Shown: piece after piece, positions 25,486-34,733 of the stretch | Position numbering within the stretch: position 1 is the first letter of the stretch | Layout of the letters: every line of letters starts with the position of its first letter | NCBI RefSeq assembly: GCF_012932495.1 | Contig: NZ_JABCNG010000001.1 | Span: 744,001 to 808,000, forward strand | From: Novosphingobium sp. SG919 | GTDB lineage: Bacteria; Pseudomonadota; Alphaproteobacteria; Sphingomonadales; Sphingomonadaceae | Length of the DNA stretch: 64,000 nucleotides | Reading direction: 5' to 3' | The notes under the pieces: generated by a model | What the model was told of the DNA's origin: nothing | The model's database searches: none | The model's input: only the letters and a program-made list of their open reading frames with translations | Program-made: the position numbers and the translations under genes

Positions 25486-28400
25486 ATGGCGGATACGACC
25501 GATTTGGCGGAACCTGAAGGTCCGGCGCCCATGCGGCGGCGGCGTCGCTGGCGTGTGGCCCTGCTGGGCGCAGGCGCGGCGGCGTTGGTGGTGGGCGGTG
25601 GCCTGTGGCTGGCGCGCAATCGCATTGCCGACGGGGTGATCGCGGGTGAACTGGCGGCGCTTGGCCTGCCGGCGCGCTATACCATCGTTTCGATCGGGCC
25701 GGGGCGTGAAGTTCTGGCCAACGTGGTGGTGGGCGATGCCGCCCGGCCCGATCTGGTGATCAAACGCGTCGAACTCGGCCTGGCGTGGAGCCTGACCGGC
25801 CCGCGCATCGGCCAGGTCACCCTGGTCCGTCCGCGCCTCTATGGCACCGTGCACGCCGGCCATGCGAGCTTCGGCACGCTCGACAAGGTGATCTACGCCC
25901 CGTCCACCAGCAAGGAGCCGTTCCGGCTGCCCGACTGGCGGTTGACCATCGTCGACGGGCGCGGACTGGTCGATGCCGACCAGGGGCGCGTGGCGTTCAA
26001 GGCCGATGGCGCAGGCCCCTTGCGCGATGGCTTTGCCGGCACGCTGGCCGTGGTCGCGCCGCGCCTGGCGCTGGGCGCCTGCACCACAGGCCGCGCCACC
26101 GCGTTCGGCCAGGTGATGGTGAGCAACGAGCAACCGCGCTTTGCCGGCCCGGTGCGCGTTGCCAACCTGGCTTGTCCCGCCAATGGCCTGGCGGTGGGCG
26201 GGGCAGACCTGCAGCTTGAAGCGCAGTCCGATCGCGATCTGGCGGGACTGAGCGTCAAAGGGCGCGCGCGCTCCAGCGCGTTTCGCGCCGCTGCCGTTTC
26301 GGGCCAGACCCTGGGCCTGGATGCCGCGCTAGCCTGGCGTGGCGGCGCGCTGAGTGGCCGCGTGGCGGCAACGGCGGGTGGCGTGCGCACAGCACAAGGG
26401 TCGGTCGGCCTGTTGGAATTGGATGGGCTGGTCAAGGCCCGGCCGGCCGCGGCGCCGGGCCGGGTGCCTGTCGCTGGGGCCGATGCCGAGTTTCGCGGCA
26501 CAATTGACGCACGAGGGCTGCGGCGCGGGCCGGCCTTGGACCAGGCGCTGGCCTCGGCGCAGGCGGCCGTGGCCGGCACGCTTGCCGCGCCGATGATGGC
26601 GCAAGTGCGCCGCCGCCTGGGCGAGGAAGAGCGCGGCAGTCGCTTTGCGGCCGATCTCACCGTGCGCCACGGGCATGATGGCGCCTGGGACGTGGTGGTG
26701 CCGCAGGGCACCCTGCGCGGAGGCAGCGGGCAGGCGCTGTTGACGCTGGGCAAAGTGCAGGTGGCGGGCAAGGGCGCGATCACGCCGCGCTTTGCCGGCA
26801 ACTTTGTCACTGGCGGCAATGGCTTGCCGCGCATTTCCGGCACGATGGAGCGGCGCGGGCGCGCTGGCGCGCAGTTCCACCTCGCCATGGCCGATTATGC
26901 CGTGGGCGGCGGGCGCCTGGCCGTGCCCGAACTGGTCGTGGTGCAGATGCCCGATGGCGCGATGGGCTTTGCCGGCCAGACACGGCTTTCGGGCGCGATT
27001 CCCGGCGGACGCGTGGAAAACCTGCGCCTGCCGGTCAGCGGTGCTTATGGCCGGCACGGCGCGCTGGCGCTGTGGCGGCGCTGTATCGAGCCGCAATTCG
27101 ATTCGTTGCAGCTCGGGCAGATGACGCTCGATGGCCAGGCGTTGACGCTGTGCCCGGTGGGTGGACAGGCGATCGTTTCGGCCGGCGGGTCAGGTCCCTT
27201 GCGCGTGGCGATGGGCACATCGGCCCTGCACATGACGGGGCGGATGGGCGAAACGCCGCTCAGCCTGCAAACCGGCGCGGTGGGCCTGGCCTGGCCTGGC
27301 ACGCTGACCGCGCGCGGCGTCAATGTTGCGCTGGGGCCGGAAGCGACCGCCACGCGGCTGACCCTGGCCGACCTGACCGCCCAACTGGGCAAGGACTTTA
27401 CCGGCCGCTTTGCCGGGGTGGAGGCGCGCATGGCCGCGGTTCCGCTCGACATCACCGGCGCCACCGGCACCTGGCACTATGCCGCGGGCAAGTTGATGCT
27501 GGCCCAGACCGCGTTCGACGTGACCGACCGCGCCAGCCCGGCCCGGTTCGAAAAACTGACCGCGCAAGATGCCACGCTCACGCTGGCCGACGGGCGAATC
27601 ACCGCGCAGGCGCTGTTGCGCGAAGCGGAGAGCAAGCGCCCGGTCACCGTGGTGAGCGTGGAGCACGATCTTTCCCACGCCACCGGCCATGCCGATCTCG
27701 CGGTGGACAAACTTGTGTTCGACAAGGATTTCCAGCCTGCGCAGCTCACCCGCCTGGCACTGGGCCTGGTCGCCAATGCGAGCGGATCGATCAGCGGCAA
27801 GGGGCGGATCGACTGGCAGGGCGACCGTGTCACATCGTCTGGCCGGTTTGGCAGCCAGGGCCTTGATTTTGCGGCGGCGTTCGGCCCGGTGAAGGGGCTT
27901 TCGGGCACGCTGGACTTTACCGACCTCTTGGCCATGGAAACCGCTCCGCACCAGATCCTGAAAGTCGCCTCGATCAACCCGGGCGTGGAAGTGACCGACG
28001 GCACGGTGGACCTGCAACTCAAGCGCGACATGGTGGTCCAGGTCAACGGCGCGCAGTGGCCGTTCATGGGTGGGCGCCTCTCGCTCGATCCCACGACCTT
28101 GCGCTTTGCCCTGGCTGAAGAGCGCAAGTTCACCCTGGTGATCGACGGGCTTGATGCCGCGCAGTTCGTATCGCGCATGGAAATGGCCAATATCTCGGCC
28201 ACCGGGGTGTTCGACGGGCGCCTGCCGGTGGTGTTCGATGCCAATGGCGGGCACATCGTGGGCGGCACGCTGGCCTCGCGCGGGGGCGGCAATGTCTCCT
28301 ACGTCGGCGCGCTGACCTACAAGGACCTGTCGTTCATGGCCAACTATGCGTTCCAGGCGCTGCGCTCGCTGGACTACAAGCGCATGACCATCGCGCTGCG

Positions 28401-28737
28401 TGGCGACATTGCCGGCGATTTCGTCACCCAGGTGCAGTTCGGTGGGGTGAGCCAGGGGGCAGGGACCAAGCGCAACTTCTTCACCCGCCAGATCGAAGGG
28501 CTGCCGATCCAGTTCAACCTCAACGTGCGGGCGCCGTTCTACAGCCTGCTGGGTACCTACAAGTCGATGTACGATCCTTCGGTCGTGGCCGATCCGCGCA
28601 CGGTCGGGCTGCTCGATGCCAAGGGCCGCATCGTGCCGCGCGTGCCGGCCGGCGCCCAGCCCGCCGCTGCGCCGTCGGCCGGCGAGAAACCCGGCAAGCC
28701 CGCCATTCAGCCTTCAGCAAGTGGAACCATGCCATGA
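25486..28737 (+). CDS. ydbH: YdbH-family intermembrane (AsmA-like) protein
   Basis: The product is 1083 residues. A basic N-terminus (MRRRRRW) and one membrane helix at about residues 20-40 anchor it in the inner membrane; the rest is a long beta-rich periplasmic part of the AsmA-like type. In E. coli, YdbH acts with YnbE and YdbL in transporting phospholipids to the outer membrane, in parallel with TamB and YhdP. The C-terminal region (GVSQGAGTKRNFFTRQIEG, then NLNVRAPFYSLL) is characteristic. GAAGGGGG upstream fixes the start. It overlaps the ynbE region and is followed by ynbE and ydbL. Confidence 0.9.
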   Translation: MADTTDLAEPEGPAPMRRRRRWRVALLGAGAAALVVGGGLWLARNRIADGVIAGELAALGLPARYTIVSIGPGREVLANVVVGDAARPDLVIKRVELGLAWSLTGPRIGQVTLVRPRLYGTVHAGHASFGTLDKVIYAPSTSKEPFRLPDWRLTIVDGRGLVDADQGRVAFKADGAGPLRDGFAGTLAVVAPRLALGACTTGRATAFGQVMVSNEQPRFAGPVRVANLACPANGLAVGGADLQLEAQSDRDLAGLSVKGRARSSAFRAAAVSGQTLGLDAALAWRGGALSGRVAATAGGVRTAQGSVGLLELDGLVKARPAAAPGRVPVAGADAEFRGTIDARGLRRGPALDQALASAQAAVAGTLAAPMMAQVRRRLGEEERGSRFAADLTVRHGHDGAWDVVVPQGTLRGGSGQALLTLGKVQVAGKGAITPRFAGNFVTGGNGLPRISGTMERRGRAGAQFHLAMADYAVGGGRLAVPELVVVQMPDGAMGFAGQTRLSGAIPGGRVENLRLPVSGAYGRHGALALWRRCIEPQFDSLQLGQMTLDGQALTLCPVGGQAIVSAGGSGPLRVAMGTSALHMTGRMGETPLSLQTGAVGLAWPGTLTARGVNVALGPEATATRLTLADLTAQLGKDFTGRFAGVEARMAAVPLDITGATGTWHYAAGKLMLAQTAFDVTDRASPARFEKLTAQDATLTLADGRITAQALLREAESKRPVTVVSVEHDLSHATGHADLAVDKLVFDKDFQPAQLTRLALGLVANASGSISGKGRIDWQGDRVTSSGRFGSQGLDFAAAFGPVKGLSGTLDFTDLLAMETAPHQILKVASINPGVEVTDGTVDLQLKRDMVVQVNGAQWPFMGGRLSLDPTTLRFALAEERKFTLVIDGLDAAQFVSRMEMANISATGVFDGRLPVVFDANGGHIVGGTLASRGGGNVSYVGALTYKDLSFMANYAFQALRSLDYKRMTIALRGDIAGDFVTQVQFGGVSQGAGTKRNFFTRQIEGLPIQFNLNVRAPFYSLLGTYKSMYDPSVVADPRTVGLLDAKGRIVPRVPAGAQPAAAPSAGEKPGKPAIQPSASGTMP

Positions 28738-28838
28738 ACGCTTTCGTGCAATGCCTTCTCTTGCCAAGCCGTGGCTTGACCGTGCATCGCGGCGCTGCAA
28801 CGATTGCCGGCTGTGACGGCCAAAAGAGGGGGGCAGAC

Positions 28839-29027
28839 GTGAAGCGCAAGGTTGTGGCCGTGGGATTGCTGGCGGGCGCTGCCGCCGCGCTGTCCGGGTG
28901 TATTTCGGTCAAGGCGCCTGACAAGCCGATCGTCATCGAATTGAACATCAATATCAAGCAGGAAGTGGTCTATCGCCTGGCCGGAGACGCCAGCCAGACG
29001 ATCGACAAGAACAAGGACATCTTCTGA
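28839..29027 (+). CDS. ynbE: YnbE-family lipoprotein
   Basis: The product is 62 residues. A GTG start at 28839 gives a lipoprotein signal, MKRKVVAVGLLAGAAAALSG, with the lipidated cysteine at position 21. The mature part, ISVKAPDKPIVIELNINIKQ, is the YnbE core. The frame also has an ATG at 28734 overlapping the ydbH stop, but that would place 35 extra residues ahead of the signal. AGAGGGGG before the GTG supports the shorter form. YnbE is the outer-membrane partner of YdbH. Confidence 0.88.
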   Translation: MKRKVVAVGLLAGAAAALSGCISVKAPDKPIVIELNINIKQEVVYRLAGDASQTIDKNKDIF

Positions 29028-29028
29028 G

Positions 29029-29433
29029 ATGGCACGCAACGCTGCTTTTTCCGCCCCTGTCGCCTTCGCGCTCGCCGCTGCCGTGGCCTTGCCGCTGGTG
29101 GCCGCGCCGGTCGCCGCGCTGGCGCAACGCGATCCAGCCTATGCCTCGGCGCGCGCGGCCGGCCAGGTGGGCGAGAAGATGGATGGCTATCTGGGCTATG
29201 TCACGCCGCCCAGCCCGGCGCTGAAGTCTGTCGTGGACGATATCAACCTCAAGCGGCGCGCGGTCTATTCCGAAAAGGCCCAGGCGCAGAAGGCGACTGT
29301 GGAGGAATACGCCTTCACGTCCGGCTGCCTGTTGATCGCCCAGACCCAGCCGGGCGAGATGTACCAGGCGCCCAATGGCACCTGGACCAAGCGCACCAGC
29401 GCCCCGCCGCAGCGCGATTCGCGCTGCCTGTAA
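29029..29433 (+). CDS. ydbL: YdbL-family DUF1318 periplasmic protein
   Basis: The product is 134 residues. A signal peptide ends near APVAALAQRD, and the DUF1318 motifs DPAYASARAAGQVGEKMDGYLGYV and INLKRRAVYSEKAQ follow. In E. coli YdbL modulates the YdbH-YnbE interaction. It starts one base after the ynbE stop codon, completing the ydbH-ynbE-ydbL operon. Confidence 0.9.
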   Translation: MARNAAFSAPVAFALAAAVALPLVAAPVAALAQRDPAYASARAAGQVGEKMDGYLGYVTPPSPALKSVVDDINLKRRAVYSEKAQAQKATVEEYAFTSGCLLIAQTQPGEMYQAPNGTWTKRTSAPPQRDSRCL

Positions 29434-29641
29434 AAGCCCTGGAATTCCGGGCGCTCAGGGCCGCGCTGTCGCAGGATTGACGCAAACGTATGCGCGCAAC
29501 TGGCGCAAGTTCGGCGCACGGCGGTTGACTCGGGAAAACCCCCCGCCTAAGGGGCAGGCGCCCTCGGCGGGATGCCGTTGCGCATGACCTGCCCCGATGG
29601 GGGAGCGAGCACCCGTGTTCGATCCAGCGACGGAGCATGCC

Positions 29642-29959
29642 ATGAGTGACGAACAGACCGACGCAGAGCCCATCGGTGAGGATGCACGTCTTTCCCGTCT
29701 GAACGCGCGGCTCGATGCCGCCCGCCAGAAGGAGCAAGCGCGCAAACCTGCGCCAGACCGGGAAAAGTCCGATGCGAACTATCGCTTGGGCAACCGGGTT
29801 CTGGCCGAACTGATCGGCGGGCTTGCGGGCGGCGCGTTCATCGGCTGGGTCATCGACCAGTTTGCCGGTACGCGACCATGGGGGCTTCTGGTGATGCTGT
29901 TTGTGGGGATGGGCGTAGCCTTCCGCAATGTCATCAGGATCTCGAACGGGCGCTCCTGA
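29642..29959 (+). CDS. atpI: ATP synthase assembly protein AtpI-like
   Basis: The product is 105 residues. A charged N-terminal half (RLNARLDAARQKEQARK) precedes two membrane helices, ELIGGLAGGAFIGWVIDQF and GLLVMLFVGMGVAFRNV. This is the AtpI/AtpZ type found at the head of F0 operons, implicated in c-ring assembly or magnesium uptake. The start at 29642 is preferred over an upstream ATG at 29597. It leads the F0 operon, 90 bases before atpB. Confidence 0.88.
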   Translation: MSDEQTDAEPIGEDARLSRLNARLDAARQKEQARKPAPDREKSDANYRLGNRVLAELIGGLAGGAFIGWVIDQFAGTRPWGLLVMLFVGMGVAFRNVIRISNGRS

Positions 29960-30049
29960 TCGGGTCTTTGCATCCGATGGGTTTCCGGCCAAAAGAATGG
30001 CCGGGGCAGGGGTGCCTTGGTGTTTTTGCGCGTAACGGGGACAAGCACT

Positions 30050-30832
30050 GTGGCCGAAGGTAAGGTCGATCCGGTACACCAATTCACGATCGAGCCGCTG
30101 TTTGGCACCGATCATTGGTCCATCGCCGGGCACAACATTGCTTTCACCAATTCGGCCCTGTGGATGGTCATCACCACGCTGGTGCTGATCGTGTTCGTGG
30201 GCGGTGGTGCCAAGAAAGCGCAAGTGCCGGGCCGCTGGCAGATGGCTGTCGAAGGGCTGACCGGCTTTGTCGACACCCTGCTGCAATCCAACATCGGCGA
30301 TGCGGGTCGCAAGTACCTGCCTTACGTGTTCTCGCTGTTCACGTTCATCCTGTTTGCCAACCTGCTCGGCCTGCTGCCGCTGGCGCTGGTGGGCATCCAT
30401 CCTTTCACGGCCACCAGCCACTTCACGGTGACGGGCGTGCTGGCGATCATGAGCTTTGCGATCGTGCTGATCGTGGGCTTTGCCAAGCATGGCTTCCACT
30501 TCTTCTCGCTGTTCGTGCCGCATGGCACGCCGGCGGTGATGGTGCCGGTGATTTTCCCGATCGAGCTGATCTCGTTCCTGGTGCGTCCCTTCTCGCTTGG
30601 CCTGCGTCTGTTCGTGGCCATGATGGCAGGGCACGTGCTGCTCGAAGTGCTCTCGGGCTTCGTGATCTCGGGCACCAACGCGGGCGTTGGCACCTTCTTC
30701 CTGGCGGGCGTGCCCAGCTTCCTGCTGATGATCGGCATCTGCGCTCTGGAACTGCTGGTTGCCGGCATCCAGGCCTATGTCTTTGCCCTGCTTACCTGCG
30801 TCTATCTCAACGACGCGGAAAACCTTCACTGA
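30050..30832 (+). CDS. atpB: F0F1 ATP synthase subunit a
   Basis: The product is 260 residues and forms the proton half-channels of F0. The essential arginine is in FSLGLRLFVAMMAGH. Membrane segments are visible throughout and the C-terminus is the usual AYVFALLTCVYLNDA. The start is a GTG at 30050, giving MAEGKVDPVHQFTIEPLFG as in related sphingomonads, with GGGGA upstream. An ATG at 30017 would add 11 residues not expected in the family. Confidence 0.95.
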   Translation: MAEGKVDPVHQFTIEPLFGTDHWSIAGHNIAFTNSALWMVITTLVLIVFVGGGAKKAQVPGRWQMAVEGLTGFVDTLLQSNIGDAGRKYLPYVFSLFTFILFANLLGLLPLALVGIHPFTATSHFTVTGVLAIMSFAIVLIVGFAKHGFHFFSLFVPHGTPAVMVPVIFPIELISFLVRPFSLGLRLFVAMMAGHVLLEVLSGFVISGTNAGVGTFFLAGVPSFLLMIGICALELLVAGIQAYVFALLTCVYLNDAENLH

Positions 30833-30891
30833 CCGTCACCACCACCTGATACCGCTTCACACCGGTTTACGACAAAGAGGGAGTTTTTATC

Positions 30892-31119
30892 ATGGACGCA
30901 CAGAGCGCAAAGCTTCTCGGCGCTGGTCTCGCTGCCATCGGCGCCGGTCTGGCCTCGCTGGGCGTGGGCAATGTCTTCGCCAAGTTCCTCGAAGGCGCGC
31001 TGCGCAACCCCGGCGCCGCTGACGGCCAGCAGGGCCGCCTGTTCATCGGCTTCGCCGCCGCCGAACTTCTGGGCCTGCTCTCGTTCGTCGTCGCGATGAT
31101 CCTGATCTTCGTTGCCTGA
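30892..31119 (+). CDS. atpE: F0F1 ATP synthase subunit c
   Basis: The product is 75 residues with two membrane helices joined by the polar loop ALRNPGAADGQQGR. The proton-carrying carboxylate is E58 in FAAAELLGLL. Several copies form the rotor ring, so this gene needs higher output than its neighbours. AGAGGGAG upstream is a good ribosome-binding site, and a strong hairpin follows at 31148-31171. Confidence 0.97.
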   Translation: MDAQSAKLLGAGLAAIGAGLASLGVGNVFAKFLEGALRNPGAADGQQGRLFIGFAAAELLGLLSFVVAMILIFVA

Positions 31120-31147
31120 GGCAGCGAAGCGGACCATTGATTGACAT

Positions 31148-31171
31148 CCGGCCGGGGTGATCCCCGGCCGG
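31148..31171 (+). promoter_or_regulatory. Intercistronic hairpin between atpE and atpF'
   Basis: CCGGCCGGGG (31148-31157) pairs perfectly with CCCCGGCCGG (31162-31171) around the loop TGAT. With no T-run it is unlikely to be a full terminator. Its place just after atpE fits a role in stabilising the upstream mRNA or partial attenuation, which would favour subunit c. Confidence 0.6.
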
Positions 31172-31205
31172 CCAGAACGATAGACAGGAAGCGCGGACCA
31201 ACGCG

Positions 31206-31700
31206 ATGCCCCAGATAGCCCAACTCGCCGATACCTATGCCAGCCAGGTGTTCTGGCTGCTGGTGTGCTTTGGCCTGGTCTTCTTCGTCATCGGCCGGGG
31301 CTTGCTCCCGGGCGTGGTGTCGACCATCGACCAGCGCAACAAGCAGATCGCCGACGACCTTGGTGCGGCTGAAGCTGCCCGGGCCGCCGCCGACGCCGAA
31401 GAACAGGCCTGGCGCATTGCCGAAGGCAAGCAACGCGCCCAGGCCCATGCCCTGATCGCCGCCGCCAAGGCCGACGCTGCCCGCAACACGCAGGCCGCAC
31501 TCGAAGCCGCCGCCGCGCGGATCGAGGAAACCACTGCCGCCGCCGAGGCGCGCATTGCCGCCGCCCGCGCTGCCGCGCAGGGGGAAGTGCAAGACGTGGC
31601 CGCGCAGGCTGCGCAGGATATCGTCAGCCGCCTCGCGGGGCTTTCGGTTTCGGCCGAAGACGCGCGCGGCGCCGTGCAGGGAGTGCTCGCCCATGGCTAA
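31206..31700 (+). CDS. atpF': F0F1 ATP synthase subunit b'
   Basis: The product is 164 residues. One N-terminal membrane helix (VFWLLVCFGLVFFVIGRGLL) is followed by a long alanine-rich charged coiled coil, the peripheral stalk. It contains the b-type motif STIDQRNKQIADDLGAAE. Having two different b subunits is usual in alphaproteobacteria, where a b/b' heterodimer forms. It overlaps the next gene by 8 bases. Confidence 0.94.
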   Translation: MPQIAQLADTYASQVFWLLVCFGLVFFVIGRGLLPGVVSTIDQRNKQIADDLGAAEAARAAADAEEQAWRIAEGKQRAQAHALIAAAKADAARNTQAALEAAAARIEETTAAAEARIAAARAAAQGEVQDVAAQAAQDIVSRLAGLSVSAEDARGAVQGVLAHG

Positions 31701-32244
31701 TGTCAGCGCAACGACGGCAACGGTCGAACAGCACGCTGCTGGCCATGAAGCGGCCGAACCCACCATCAACGGCATCGGCGCCGGCGCGATCGTCGCCGCT
31801 GCCATGTTTGTCTTCCTGCTGATCCTGGTGTGGAAGAAGGTGCCCGGCACGATCACCAAGGGCCTTGACGGGCAGATCGCCGCGATCCGCCGCGAGTTGG
31901 CCGATGCCAAGGCGCTGCGCGCCGAAGCTGAAGCCCTTCGCGCCGAATACCTTTCCCGCATTGCCAATGCGGAAAAGGATGCGGCCGCCATGCTCGATCA
32001 CGCTCGCACCGAATCCAGCGCGATCGTGGCCAAGGCCGAAGCCGACACGCGCGATATCATCGCCCGTCGCGAAAAGATGGCGTCGGACAAGATCGCCGCG
32101 GCCGAGCGCGCCGCGGTTGACGATCTGCGCGCCACGGCCGCTGCGGCCGCTGCCGCTGCCGCCGGCCAGATTATCGCCGCCCGTCACGGCGCCGATGCCG
32201 ACAAGGTGCTGGTTGACAGCGCGATTGCCGGGCTCACCCACTAA
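31693..32244 (+). CDS. atpF: F0F1 ATP synthase subunit b
   Basis: The product is 183 residues. An N-terminal extension (about 30 residues, HAAGHEAAEPT) precedes the membrane helix IVAAAMFVFLLILVWKKVPG and then a coiled coil of about 130 residues ending in DKVLVDSAIAGLTH. The ATG at 31693 overlaps the end of atpF', indicating coupled translation. It is the last F0 gene; the F1 subunits are not in the window, as expected where F0 and F1 are separate operons. Confidence 0.95.
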   Translation: MANVSATTATVEQHAAGHEAAEPTINGIGAGAIVAAAMFVFLLILVWKKVPGTITKGLDGQIAAIRRELADAKALRAEAEALRAEYLSRIANAEKDAAAMLDHARTESSAIVAKAEADTRDIIARREKMASDKIAAAERAAVDDLRATAAAAAAAAAGQIIAARHGADADKVLVDSAIAGLTH

Positions 32245-32269
32245 GCAAGCTTTCCGCAAGGATTGCCAG

Positions 32270-32304
32270 AAGGCCCCACCGGGAAACCGGTTGGGGCCTT
32301 TTTC
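32270..32304 (+). terminator. Rho-independent terminator of the F0 operon
   Basis: AAGGCCCCA (32270-32278) pairs with TTGGGGCCTT (32291-32300), with inner CCGG pairs, and runs into TTTTTC, 26 bases after the atpF stop. Confidence 0.9.
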
Positions 32305-32337
32305 TTGTGCCCGGCAGGTCTTGTTTCCAGGGCACAG

Positions 32338-32372
32338 CAAAAGGCCCGGAAACCCTGTTGGGCTTCCGGGCC
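32338..32372 (-). terminator. Rho-independent terminator of the 32400-36396 operon
   Basis: GGCCCGGAA (32343-32351) pairs with TTCCGGGCC (32364-32372). On the minus strand the stem is followed by TTTTGC. It lies 28 bases beyond the stop codon of the GH3 gene. Confidence 0.82.
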
Positions 32373-32399
32373 ATGCGCCACGCTGCTGGCTACGATGTC

Positions 32400-34733
32400 C
32401 TAGCGGGGCAGGGTCAGCGCAAAGGCTGCGTCCTGCGCATCGCGGCCCACCACCAGCGACACGGGCTCGCTACCGGGCACCGCACGCAGGATGTAGGGGC
32501 TGGGGGTGATCGTCGCCGTGGCCGTTTCACCCGGTTCGAGGTGCAGCTTGGCAAAGCCGACCAGCGCGAACGGGCTGTGCGCGAGATAGGCCTGGATCAC
32601 TTCGCTGCCGGGGCGGCTGCCGGTGTTGGTTACCTTGACCAGCACCTGGCCATCCACGATGCGGGCGTCATCCAGCGTGAAGCGGGTGTAGCCCTGGCCG
32701 GCACCCAGCGGGAACAGGGCCGCCTTGCCCTGTGCCTTGAGGCCGCGATAGCCCACGAGGACGCCATCATCGTATGCCAGGTTGCCATCGGCATCGGGGG
32801 TGAGGTTCAGCGCGGGATAATCCGCCTCTGCCGCGGCCAACGTCATCGGCAGGCGGCCGCCTGGTTCGCGCGTACCGGCCAAGACATCGGCCAGGGCCTT
32901 GCCAAAGTTCTGGCCCGGATACCACGCCACCAGCAGCGCGGCGTCATCGGCGGCAAAGCTGGCATCGAAGGCGTGGCCAACGTTGACCACCACTGCCGTG
33001 CGCGGATTGGCAGCGCGCACGGCTTCGGCGAGGCGCAACTGCGCAGGATCGAGCCGGGTATCGGCGCGGTCCTTGCTTTCCACGCTGGCATCGGCGGTTT
33101 CACCCAGCATCAGCACCACGGCATCGGCCTGGCGCGCGGCGTCAACCGCCCGGGCGAGCATGGCGTCGGGCGTATCGGGTGCGCGCACGCCATACCACAG
33201 GCCTTGCACGCGGGCCGGCGCATAGCGGAGTTCCAATTCCACCAGCACGCGCTGCCCGGCGGCCAGGGTCACCACGCCGTCATCGGCATCGCCAGCCTTG
33301 AGCACACCCATGATGTCGGAAGCGGGGGGCTGGATCGCGCGGTCCACCACGTCAACTCCGTCCACCTTGAGCACGACAGGCCCCGTGGCCCCGGCATAGA
33401 AGCGATGCGGTCCATCGGCCTGGGCCGTGAACCAGCCGCTGGCGCGCACTGCGCCGGCTTCGTTGAAGCGGCCCTGATCGTGCACGCCGTGGAACCATAC
33501 CAGCGAATTGGTCGCCCGCGTCTCGCGCGAGAGGGGCGTGGCTGTCAGGTCGTGCCCGGCGAAATATTCCACCGTCAGGCCGGTGGTATAGCCATCGCCC
33601 AGGTCCATCGCCGGGGTGACCGGCATGGATGGCAGGCGCGGCTGCGGATCGACGCCAGGTTCATGGACGATCGCCATGGACTGGCCCAGCGTTGCCTCGA
33701 TCGCCTGGAGCGGGGTGAGCGCATCAGGCGTGACGGCGATGCGGGCAAACGTGCCGCCCTGATAGCAGGGCGCCGTGGCATTGGGGCCGATCACTGCCAG
33801 GGTGCGAATCGTGGGGGCAAGCGGGAGCAGCCCATCGTTGCGCAGCAGCACGAAGCCTGCGGCGGCTCCTGCCGTGAGCAGTTCCTCTGCGTCGAGCGTC
33901 GCCGGGGTCTTGGCCCCGCCAAAGCGCTGATTGAAGCGCACGACACGCTCGGCTGCATCCTGCACCCGCTCGGCGCTGACGGCACCTTGCGCCACGGCGT
34001 CTTCTGCCTTGGCGCCCAGGAACCGTGCCGGCCCGGGCATTTCCAGGTCGAGCCCGGCATTGAGCGTGGGCGCGGTGGAGTGGGTGGCGAAGAAATCGCT
34101 CATCAGCACGCCGCCATAGGCCCATTCGTTGCGCACGATGGCCAGCGGCCCTGGGCCTTGCGCGCACCAATCGCCGTTGACGCGGTTGTAGGCGGTCATG
34201 ATCCCGCCGCAGCCGGCGGCGCAGGCCATTTCGAACGGCAGCAGGTAGACCTGGCGCAGCGTGGCATCGTCCACCACGGCGTTAATGGTGTCGCGCTGGG
34301 TTTCACTGTCGTTGCACACGAAATGCTTGGCGACTGCCCCCGTGCCGGTGGACTGGATGCCGCGCACCCAGGCCGCACCGCACAGCCCGGTCAGCAGCGG
34401 GTCTTCGGAATAGTATTCGAAGGCGCGGCCGGCCAGCGGGCTGCGCGCCAGGTTGACATTGGGTGCCAGCAAGGCATCCACGCCCATGGCAATCGCGTCA
34501 TTGCCCACCAGCGCGCCCATTTGCGCGACGAGATCGAGATCCCAGCTCGCCCCTTGCGCCACTGGGGCGGGCGTAAGCACCGAAACGTCGCGTTCGTCCA
34601 CGCGCCCGCTGGCCACGCCCATCGGGCCATCGGCCATCATCACGCTGCGCGCGCCACGTTCGGGAACGGCGCCCGTGGTCCACATCGTGGCTCCGGCGGT
34701 GAGGCGGGCAGCGTCGGTCAGGGACAGGGTCAT
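32400..34733 (-). CDS. GH3 beta-glycosidase with PA14-like insert
   Basis: The product is 777 residues. The N-terminal GH3 barrel contains AVAKHFVCNDSETQR and the nucleophile D213 in GGVLMSDFFATHS. The alpha/beta sandwich follows, with LLRNDGLLPL and VIGPNA. A PA14-like insert (about residues 375-500, with YFAGHDL and GWFTAQADGPHRFYAG) and a C-terminal fibronectin-like domain are present. No signal peptide is visible, so it should act in the cytoplasm on imported glycosides. Its start overlaps the FMN reductase stop by 4 bases, making it the third gene of the LLM operon. Confidence 0.93.
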   Translation of the reverse strand: MTLSLTDAARLTAGATMWTTGAVPERGARSVMMADGPMGVASGRVDERDVSVLTPAPVAQGASWDLDLVAQMGALVGNDAIAMGVDALLAPNVNLARSPLAGRAFEYYSEDPLLTGLCGAAWVRGIQSTGTGAVAKHFVCNDSETQRDTINAVVDDATLRQVYLLPFEMACAAGCGGIMTAYNRVNGDWCAQGPGPLAIVRNEWAYGGVLMSDFFATHSTAPTLNAGLDLEMPGPARFLGAKAEDAVAQGAVSAERVQDAAERVVRFNQRFGGAKTPATLDAEELLTAGAAAGFVLLRNDGLLPLAPTIRTLAVIGPNATAPCYQGGTFARIAVTPDALTPLQAIEATLGQSMAIVHEPGVDPQPRLPSMPVTPAMDLGDGYTTGLTVEYFAGHDLTATPLSRETRATNSLVWFHGVHDQGRFNEAGAVRASGWFTAQADGPHRFYAGATGPVVLKVDGVDVVDRAIQPPASDIMGVLKAGDADDGVVTLAAGQRVLVELELRYAPARVQGLWYGVRAPDTPDAMLARAVDAARQADAVVLMLGETADASVESKDRADTRLDPAQLRLAEAVRAANPRTAVVVNVGHAFDASFAADDAALLVAWYPGQNFGKALADVLAGTREPGGRLPMTLAAAEADYPALNLTPDADGNLAYDDGVLVGYRGLKAQGKAALFPLGAGQGYTRFTLDDARIVDGQVLVKVTNTGSRPGSEVIQAYLAHSPFALVGFAKLHLEPGETATATITPSPYILRAVPGSEPVSLVVGRDAQDAAFALTLPR

